Of a stretch of 19,846 nucleotides of DNA, positions 14,453 through 19,846 are shown in pieces (position 1 is the first letter of the stretch; the number at the start of each line of letters is the position of its first letter). A program made the position numbers and the translations under genes. Under the pieces are notes generated by a model that had not been told where the DNA came from, ran no database searches, and worked only from the letters and a program-made list of their open reading frames with translations. The stretch is from the NCBI GenBank assembly GCA_023435965.1, contig JAEZLC010000200.1:1-19846 (forward strand). The letters are read 5' to 3'. The stretch comes from Cyanobacteria bacterium OH_CDB_58 (GTDB taxonomy: Bacteria; Cyanobacteriota; Vampirovibrionia; Gastranaerophilales; Gastranaerophilaceae).

Positions 14453-15490
14453 ATGCAACAGGTTCCAAAAGAAGAATTAGTTGAAAACAAGGTTCTCCCG
14501 TACAGCTTATTTGATGCCAACGGAGACAAGCTTTTTGATGCAGGCGAAATATTAACTCCGGGGAAATTGATGCAACTTCAGCAGGTTGCAGAAATTTATA
14601 AAGACGAAAATGAAGAAAAAGAAGAAGCGGCAAAAAAATCCTCCAGCGACAGCTCTTCCCATTCACACCCAGTGTCGGACGAATTTTCCATGGATTCGAT
14701 AAATGACGACATTAACTACACAATCGACGATATGGATATCACAAGCTTTAAAGGTGCTTTGAACAAAAATGCGAAGATTGACCCCGAAGCACAAATGAAG
14801 TTTAAAGCGTTTCACATATATATTTTAAATTCTTTAAACTCAAAAAAACCGGGGGATATTTCTCAGATATATTCTCACCTGAGAGAAAGGATCATTTCTG
14901 ACATTGTTTTAAAATCAGACAAGATACATTATTTTTCCCAGTTAAAAATTCTTGGCGAATATAAAAAATGTCACGCCTTAAACACAGCAATATTAAGTGG
15001 TGTATTAGCACACAAAATGGGAATAGGAGAGGCTCTTATCGCGGATATAGTCCTCGGTGCTCTTGTGCATGACATAGGAAAAACAAAAATCCCTCCATCA
15101 ATCCTGGATTCACTTGCACTAACAGATAAAGAACAAAAAATTATTCAAACACACACAAAAATCGGGTATAAGATATTAAAAGAAGACTATCTGTTCCCTG
15201 AAAATATTGCCAAAATGGCACTCGAACACCACGAAAACAGTAACGGTTCAGGCTATCCTTACGGCAAATCCGGAGACTTTATTGGAATAGAAAGCCGCAT
15301 CTTGTCTGTATGTAACCATTTTGACAATTTGGTATCGAACCAAACACCGCAAAAAATCCACAACTGCCATGAGGCATTGAAGGCTATGCTTGAATTAGGA
15401 TCTAAAAAGTTTGCCGCAGATGCACTGTATACTTTTGTACATATGTTTAGTTATAATGATACTGAATCATTAGAGGAAATGACAGTTTAA
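14453..15490 (+). CDS. HD-GYP domain protein (probable cyclic di-GMP phosphodiesterase)
   Basis: HD-GYP proteins hydrolyse cyclic di-GMP at a metal centre. The 345-residue protein has His 174 in CHALNT, the HD pair in VHDIGK (about 205-210), His in IQTHTKIG, and HHENSNGSGYP (about 259-269), so the metal and GYP motifs are present. The N-terminal LPYSLFDANGDKLFDAGEILTPG (about 15-37) resembles the small module that often precedes HD-GYP domains. A charged and serine-rich linker (about 50-85) joins the two. The ATG at 14453 is preferred over a TTG at 14429, which lies just before and overlaps the downstream -10 box. The stop overlaps the trmFO start by one base (TAATG). It is divergent from the cpaE-like gene and may act on the same motility or surface programme. 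Confidence 0.9.
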   Translation: MQQVPKEELVENKVLPYSLFDANGDKLFDAGEILTPGKLMQLQQVAEIYKDENEEKEEAAKKSSSDSSSHSHPVSDEFSMDSINDDINYTIDDMDITSFKGALNKNAKIDPEAQMKFKAFHIYILNSLNSKKPGDISQIYSHLRERIISDIVLKSDKIHYFSQLKILGEYKKCHALNTAILSGVLAHKMGIGEALIADIVLGALVHDIGKTKIPPSILDSLALTDKEQKIIQTHTKIGYKILKEDYLFPENIAKMALEHHENSNGSGYPYGKSGDFIGIESRILSVCNHFDNLVSNQTPQKIHNCHEALKAMLELGSKKFAADALYTFVHMFSYNDTESLEEMTV

Positions 15491-16806
15491 TGAAAGTGAC
15501 AGTGATAGGAGCTGGCCTAGCCGGCTCAGAAGCAGCCCTTCAACTTGCAAAGGAAGGCATAGAAGTAGATTTGTATGAAATGAGGCCCGAAGTCGAAACA
15601 GGGGCTCATAAAACTGCCAAAATGGCAGAATTTGTATGCTCAAATAGCCTTGGATCACTTGACCAAACAAGTGCCAGCGGGCTTTTAAAAGCCGAGCTGC
15701 AAATTATGGATTCATTCCTGATAAAAACAGCCCTAGAAACTCAAGTCCCGGCGGGGAATGCCCTTGCGATTGATAGAGAGGGGTTTTCAGAGAAAATAAC
15801 CGAACTAATAGAAAAAAATCCAAAAATAAATATTATCAGGAAAGAACTCAAAGAAATACCTGAAAACTCCCCGACAATAATCGCGTCAGGCCCTTTAACA
15901 TCCGCTGCTTTATCTGAAAAATTAAAAGATTTTACAGGAGAAAATCATCTTTACTTTTTTGACGCCATTGCACCGATAGTGGAAAAAGAAAGCATCAACT
16001 TTGAAAAAGCCTTCTATTTAAATCGCTACGAAAAAGGCGATGACGACTACATAAACTGCCCGATGAACAAAGAAGAATATGAAAAGTTTTATAATATTTT
16101 AATAAACGGCGAAAAAATTGAGCTTAAAGAATTTGAAAAAGACGCAAAGTTCTTTGAATCATGTTTACCGGTTGAAGTTCTTGCATCAAGGGGTGTTGAC
16201 ACTTTAAGATATGGCCCCTTAAAACCTGTAGGTTTAGTGGACAAAAGAACAAATATTGAAAATTATGCTGTAGTACAACTTCGCCAAGACAACAAAGCTG
16301 CTACTTTATATAACTTAGTCGGCTTTCAAACAAATTTAAAATGGAAAGATCAAAAAGAACTTATCCATTCTATACCTGGGCTCGAGAATGCAAACATTGT
16401 AAAATACGGGGTTATGCATAGAAACACCTTTATAAACAGCACGAAAGTCTTAAACTCGACCCTGCAGTCCAGAAAAAATCCTAATATATTTTTTGCAGGG
16501 CAATTAACGGGAACAGAAGGATATACAGAATCAATTGCAACAGGACTTTTAGCGGGACAAAACATGGCTAGGTTTTTGCAAAACAAACCGTTAATAAATC
16601 TCCCCCAAGAAACTATGTTAGGTGCCCTTGTAAATTATATATCGTTTGAAGGACACAAAACCTTCCAACCAATAAATTCTAATTGGGGAATAGTTGCAGA
16701 AATGCAAATGGATAAAAAAGTAAGAAAAAATAAAAAATTAAAAAATGAAATGCTCTCAAACAGAGCACTATCGACTTTGCACGAATATCTTAATTCTATT
16801 AGTTAA
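15490..16806 (+). CDS. trmFO: TrmFO, folate-dependent tRNA (uracil-54-C5)-methyltransferase
   Basis: TrmFO makes 5-methyluridine at position 54 of tRNA using methylenetetrahydrofolate and FAD/NAD(P)H. The 438-residue protein has the dinucleotide-binding GAGLAGSEAA (about 7-16), the MRP segment (about 31-33) and EFVCSNSLGS, with Cys 50 corresponding to a catalytic cysteine. The second conserved cysteine, in FESCLPVEVLASRG (Cys about 225), and the C-terminal FAGQLTGTEGYTESIATGLLAGQNMA are also present. Length and motifs match the family closely; the related GidA/MnmG is longer and differs in these motifs. It overlaps the HD-GYP stop by one base, so translation is probably coupled. A 13-base gap leads to the next gene. 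Confidence 0.97.
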   Translation: MKVTVIGAGLAGSEAALQLAKEGIEVDLYEMRPEVETGAHKTAKMAEFVCSNSLGSLDQTSASGLLKAELQIMDSFLIKTALETQVPAGNALAIDREGFSEKITELIEKNPKINIIRKELKEIPENSPTIIASGPLTSAALSEKLKDFTGENHLYFFDAIAPIVEKESINFEKAFYLNRYEKGDDDYINCPMNKEEYEKFYNILINGEKIELKEFEKDAKFFESCLPVEVLASRGVDTLRYGPLKPVGLVDKRTNIENYAVVQLRQDNKAATLYNLVGFQTNLKWKDQKELIHSIPGLENANIVKYGVMHRNTFINSTKVLNSTLQSRKNPNIFFAGQLTGTEGYTESIATGLLAGQNMARFLQNKPLINLPQETMLGALVNYISFEGHKTFQPINSNWGIVAEMQMDKKVRKNKKLKNEMLSNRALSTLHEYLNSIS

Positions 16807-16819
16807 AAGAGAGGTTATC

Positions 16820-17356
16820 ATGGCAGATTCAAAAGAAAAACTGACTTGTCCTGCTTGTCAGAAAGCAATGAAAAAAATTCCGGTTCCAAATCAAAGTTTT
16901 AATCTGGACATATGTGCAGATGGTTGTGGAGGTATTTGGTTCGACAACAGAGAACTAAAGTATTTTGACGAGGCGGCAGAAGATATTTCCGCAATAAAAA
17001 TGGCTCTTGAAAACAAACCTTTTCAAAAAGTTGATGCACAGATTATAAGAATTTGTCCCGTATGCAATGTTAAAATGGTCAAAAACAACACAGGAGCAAC
17101 TCAAAAGGTTCAAATAGACGAATGCTACACCTGCGGTGGTAAGTTTTTTGATTACGAAGAAATTCTTTTGATGAGAGAAGAATATAAAACAGAAACTGAA
17201 AGAATCAATGCCACTATCAAGTTGTTCGAACAGCTACACAGCAAAGAAATTCAAGAACACGAAGAGAATATGGAAATTTCTCATCCTTCTGAAAGGAAAA
17301 AACTCTTTGATTCAAAAGCAAAAGACCTTATAAATTTTGTTCTCTATAATATGTAA
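16820..17356 (+). CDS. Zinc-ribbon protein with two TFIIB-type zinc motifs, function unknown
   Basis: The 178-residue protein carries two similar zinc sites. The first is CPAC (10-13) with CADGC (32-36), followed by GGIWFDNREL; the second is CPVC (79-82) with CYTC (102-105), followed by GGKFFDYEE. These match the zf-TFIIB family of bacterial proteins, whose role is not established. A charged helical tail (about 115-165) follows. The ATG at 16820 is chosen because GAGAGG lies five bases upstream; earlier starts would lie inside trmFO. The first site has three residues between its second cysteine pair instead of two. It is the last gene of this unit and its stop forms the edge of a terminator hairpin. 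Confidence 0.8.
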   Translation: MADSKEKLTCPACQKAMKKIPVPNQSFNLDICADGCGGIWFDNRELKYFDEAAEDISAIKMALENKPFQKVDAQIIRICPVCNVKMVKNNTGATQKVQIDECYTCGGKFFDYEEILLMREEYKTETERINATIKLFEQLHSKEIQEHEENMEISHPSERKKLFDSKAKDLINFVLYNM

Positions 17357-17378
17357 AAGGCTGTATTAAACAGCCTTT
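17356..17378. terminator. Shared intrinsic terminator between the zinc-ribbon and phosphorylase genes
   Basis: AAAGGCTGT (17356-17364) and ACAGCCTTT (17370-17378) pair perfectly around ATTAA, with T-rich sequence on both flanks. It starts at the last base of the zinc-ribbon stop and includes the last four codons of the phosphorylase gene and its stop. Confidence 0.8.
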
Positions 17379-18166
17379 ATTATCTCTAACAACAATTTTT
17401 GGAATTTTTCTTTCACTCTGTCCGCTGTTTCTATGACCTCAGCGTGAGAAAGAGGAATATCACTGACCCCAGCTGCATAGTTGGTTAAACAGCTGATACC
17501 CAACACCTTTATGCCGCAATAATTTGCGACTATTGCCTCGGGTGCGGTAGACATTCCCACAGCGTCAGCACCTAATGTACAAAGCATTTTAATCTCCGAT
17601 GGAGTCTCATAACTCGGTCCGCAAACAGCAGCATAAACGCCTTCTTTTAGAGAAAAGCCGCTTTCATTAGCTTTTTTCTGAGCCAGATCTCTCAATGCCT
17701 TTTTGTAAACTTCGCTCATATCAGGAAAACGAGGCCCTAATTCATCATCATTTTTGCCAATCAAGGGGTTTGTCCCCATTAAATTAAGATGATCTGTTAT
17801 AAGCATCAAGTCGCCTGGGCTCATCTCTTTTCTTGTTGCTCCCGCAGCATTTGTTACTATTAGATTTTTCACTCCGAGTTTTTTCATCACCTTAACAGGA
17901 TAAACCACTGTAGACATTGAATGACCTTCATAAAAATGGTATCTGCCCTGCATCATGACAACTTTTTTGCCCTCTATCTCAGCAAAAACCAGTTGTCCTT
18001 TATGCCCTTCGACATTAGAAGGCTGAAACCCAGGGATATCGTTATAAGAAATCTTTAGAGATTTAAACTTGTCAGCAAAATCACCAAGGCCAGATCCTAG
18101 AATTATACCTATCTCTGGAGAAAATCCACCTGTTTTTTCATTAATAAAATCTACAGAATTGTGCAT
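17366..18166 (-). CDS. Purine nucleoside phosphorylase, trimeric (guanosine/inosine) type
   Basis: This enzyme cleaves purine (deoxy)nucleosides with phosphate to the base and (deoxy)ribose 1-phosphate for purine salvage. The 266-residue protein has the phosphate-binding GSGLGDF (about 24-30), GRYHFYEGH, TNAAGA, FPDMS, GPSYETPSEI (Glu about 187, purine contact), DAVGMSTAPE and SCLTNYAAGV (Asn about 229, purine contact in the trimeric class). It belongs with PunA/human PNP type and not the hexameric DeoD. The ATG at 18166 has GAGGGG five bases upstream. It lies 12 bases after uppP, so it is in the same unit. Its last codons form one arm of the shared terminator. Confidence 0.96.
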   Translation of the reverse strand: MHNSVDFINEKTGGFSPEIGIILGSGLGDFADKFKSLKISYNDIPGFQPSNVEGHKGQLVFAEIEGKKVVMMQGRYHFYEGHSMSTVVYPVKVMKKLGVKNLIVTNAAGATRKEMSPGDLMLITDHLNLMGTNPLIGKNDDELGPRFPDMSEVYKKALRDLAQKKANESGFSLKEGVYAAVCGPSYETPSEIKMLCTLGADAVGMSTAPEAIVANYCGIKVLGISCLTNYAAGVSDIPLSHAEVIETADRVKEKFQKLLLEIIKAV

Positions 18167-18178
18167 ATAAACCCCTCT

Positions 18179-19021
18179 CTAAACAAAAAAGTGAAAGAAT
18201 ATAACCATAAAAGAACCCATAATCCAACAATAATAAGCAAAAATTCTCATTGAATGCTTGCCTAAAAATTGAAGGAAATATTTTATACAGAAATAACTTA
18301 CGATTGCAGAAACAACAAAACCTATTGCTATAGACGTCAAATCAAAAGATAAGATTTCCTTTGGAGAAAACTCTAATATGGGATAAAAAACAGAAGTCGC
18401 GATAATTATCAATATACTTAAAAGGAAAGAATATCTTGCACTTGTTACCCTATCCAACCCCAAAAGCAGTCCCGTACTTATGGTTGAACCCGAACGAGAA
18501 ATCCCCGGGAATGCAGCTAAGCCCTGAGCAATACCTATCCAAATAGCTTTTTTGACATCCATTTTATTTGTAGTTTGTATGTTTTTAGAAACAATATCAC
18601 TAAAAAACAATATAAACCCCGTCAAAACAATAAAACAACCTACTATAACAGGACTTGAAACTAACTTTTCAGAAAAATCCTTTAATGGAAAAGCAACTAA
18701 AACTGTAAAAATTGTTCCTAACACGAGAAACAAAGGCAATTTCGCTTCAGGTGAAGAAAAATCTTTTGTTTTAATAGCCGTTGATGTTTCTTTTATAATT
18801 TTTCTCAAGTCATCTTTAAAATATATCAACACGGCGATTAAAGAACCAACGTGCAAAATAATATCAAAAAATACCTCTTGTTGCCCCGTAATCAAAAGCT
18901 CATTATCACAAAAGACCTTACATAAACTTGAGATAAGAACCAAATGTCCTGAACTGGAAACAGGCAAAAACTCTGTTAAACCCTGAATTACTCCCATTAA
19001 TACTGATTGAACTACAGACAT
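18179..19021 (-). CDS. uppP: Undecaprenyl-diphosphate phosphatase (BacA/UppP)
   Basis: UppP removes one phosphate from undecaprenyl diphosphate to recycle the carrier lipid used in peptidoglycan and polysaccharide export. The 280-residue protein is mostly hydrophobic with about eight membrane stretches. It has both family motifs: EFLPVSSSGHL (about 17-27, with the catalytic Glu, Ser and His) and FPGISRSGSTIS (about 171-182, with the phosphate-binding Arg). The ATG at 19021 has AGGAG five bases upstream. It lies eight bases after queD. Together with murT at the left end it is one of two cell-wall genes in the window, but these are not linked. Confidence 0.97.
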   Translation of the reverse strand: MSVVQSVLMGVIQGLTEFLPVSSSGHLVLISSLCKVFCDNELLITGQQEVFFDIILHVGSLIAVLIYFKDDLRKIIKETSTAIKTKDFSSPEAKLPLFLVLGTIFTVLVAFPLKDFSEKLVSSPVIVGCFIVLTGFILFFSDIVSKNIQTTNKMDVKKAIWIGIAQGLAAFPGISRSGSTISTGLLLGLDRVTSARYSFLLSILIIIATSVFYPILEFSPKEILSFDLTSIAIGFVVSAIVSYFCIKYFLQFLGKHSMRIFAYYCWIMGSFMVIFFHFFV

Positions 19022-19029
19022 AAAAACTC

Positions 19030-19386
19030 CTATTCAAAGTATGAAGCACAAGAATTAACCGTTTCCCATACAGAAATTTTTGTAACCTGAGGGATAGATT
19101 TTTTTAATTCTTTGTATATGTATTTTGATATTATCTCGCTGCTCGGACTTACGTTTTTAAAATCAGCAAGCTCATTTATGTCCGTATGATCTAAAATATC
19201 CAACACTTTATTAAGCTCTTTTTTCAATATTTTAAAATCTATAAGCAAATTGGATTTATCCAAAACCTCACCTTGAACGAACGCTTCAACTTTCCAATTG
19301 TGCCCGTGCTGATTTTCGCACTCTCCTTCGTAATTAAGCAGATGATGAGCTGCTGAAAACGAACTTTCAACCTTTATTTCAAACAT
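19030..19386 (-). CDS. queD: 6-carboxytetrahydropterin synthase QueD
   Basis: QueD converts dihydroneopterin triphosphate to 6-carboxytetrahydropterin, the second step of queuosine (7-deazapurine) synthesis. The 118-residue protein has the zinc ligands in SAAHHL (His 14/15) and QHGHNW (His 27 and 29), the catalytic Cys 23 (ECENQHGH), the LDHTDIN histidine (about 67) and Glu in VWETVNSCA (about 109). The single-Cys CxxxHGH form points to QueD and not to the eukaryotic pyruvoyl synthase. AAAGG eight bases before the ATG supports the start. No other queuosine gene is in view. It lies 17 bases after the upstream malQ-like gene. Confidence 0.93.
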   Translation of the reverse strand: MFEIKVESSFSAAHHLLNYEGECENQHGHNWKVEAFVQGEVLDKSNLLIDFKILKKELNKVLDILDHTDINELADFKNVSPSSEIISKYIYKELKKSIPQVTKISVWETVNSCASYFE

Positions 19387-19403
19387 TATTTTTACCTTTG
19401 TAT

Positions 19404-19846
19404 TTATATAAGTTTTTCTAAATCTTCTATTAATTTCTTTTGTTTTGAAGCAAACTTTTGACCTCTTGCCTCGATCGCCAACTTCAAGATTAATGGAAGA
19501 TTAAGTGCTTTTCCCTCTTGAAGATTTTTGCAATATACTTCTTCGAAATTATTAGGAATTCTAAGCGACCAGTTTGAATCGCCCGAAGTCCCCGGTCTGT
19601 TATACACATCATATAATCCGAAGAAATCCGTGAAGAAAATCTGAATATTTTCAGCTTTACAAGCAAACATTTCAACCAATTTTGCCTGCGTAAGCAATCT
19701 TGCATCCTTAGAAAGCTGAACAGCAATCTCTTCTCTATCTGAGTCAGAAACATCAAGCCATAAATCTTCAGCTAAGTTTTTACCGTTTAAATAACCTTCG
19801 TGAGTATTTATTGTTTGATCAGCCCACATTGCAATCGGCTCGTTAT
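19404..19846 (-). CDS. malQ: 4-alpha-glucanotransferase-like protein (GH77), C-terminal part, gene begins beyond the window
   Basis: The frame is open to the window edge; the methionine at 19829 is internal because the reading continues upstream as NEPIA. The visible 146 or so residues include an IFFTDFFGLYDVYNRPGTSGDSNWSLRIP segment, which resembles the C-terminal PGT...NW..R signature of GH77 amylomaltases. These move glucan segments between alpha-1,4-glucans. The catalytic Asp and Glu lie outside the window, so activity cannot be confirmed, and a related glucan enzyme remains possible. It heads the queD-uppP-phosphorylase unit. Confidence 0.65.
   Translation of the reverse strand, partial: NEPIAMWADQTINTHEGYLNGKNLAEDLWLDVSDSDREEIAVQLSKDARLLTQAKLVEMFACKAENIQIFFTDFFGLYDVYNRPGTSGDSNWSLRIPNNFEEVYCKNLQEGKALNLPLILKLAIEARGQKFASKQKKLIEDLEKLI

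Noticed and set aside
18552..18986. Open frame of 144 codons on the plus strand inside uppP
   Set aside because: UppP motifs on the minus strand are unambiguous; the opposite frame has no family features.
1..19846. CRISPR arrays, insertion sequences, prophage or integrative elements
   Set aside because: No regularly spaced repeats, transposase, integrase or flanking duplications are seen; base composition looks even along the window.

Overview
The window is AT-rich chromosomal DNA, densely packed and bacterial. I see no insertion sequence, integrase, CRISPR array, tRNA or rRNA. The best guess for the host is a non-photosynthetic relative of cyanobacteria (Melainabacteria / Vampirovibrionia). 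The reasons are a coaD gene followed directly by a DivIVA-like coiled-coil gene (a pairing I recall from cyanobacteria), a DICT-like domain on a histidine kinase, and a flagellar cluster in an otherwise cyanobacterium-like gene repertoire. This assignment is inference and would need 16S or marker-gene confirmation.

Layout. Positions 1-272 hold the tail of a GGDEF diguanylate cyclase (+). murT (297-1646, -) is divergent from a small membrane protein (1729-2022, +); their promoters overlap. coaD and a Cdv3/DivIVA-like gene (2094-3191, +) follow and end at a bidirectional terminator (3211-3240). On the minus strand, transcription then runs leftward from about 14300 to 3244. It starts with a CpaE-like and a CpaF-like gene, then an operator-rich gap of 283 bases. 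After the gap come a NarL/FixJ response regulator, a histidine kinase, flgB, flgC, fliE, fliF, fliG, fliH and fliI, mostly overlapping or a few bases apart. Divergent from cpaE, an HD-GYP phosphodiesterase, trmFO and a zinc-ribbon protein run rightward (14453-17356). They meet the minus-strand group malQ-like (partial), queD, uppP and a purine nucleoside phosphorylase at a second shared hairpin (17356-17378).

How the genes fit together. The central block encodes the core of a flagellar basal body: proximal rod (FlgB, FlgC), MS-ring linker (FliE), MS ring (FliF), rotor (FliG) and export ATPase with its regulator (FliI, FliH). It sits behind a two-component pair that probably controls it. CpaE/CpaF-like proteins lie next to this block without any other tad gene, and the CpaF-like protein has lost nearly all its catalytic motifs. 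A GGDEF and an HD-GYP gene in the same 20 kb suggest that c-di-GMP is part of the wiring. The flanking genes are housekeeping: cell-wall precursor amidation and carrier recycling (murT, uppP), coenzyme A, tRNA modification (trmFO, queD), purine salvage and glucan metabolism.

Most notable observations: the degenerate CpaF; two AGACCA/TGGTCT palindromes, one upstream of the response regulator and one inside the kinase gene; the probable DICT sensor domain on the kinase; the extended N-terminus of FliE; and the coaD-cdv3-like pair. None of these amounts to a clearly new system on sequence alone.
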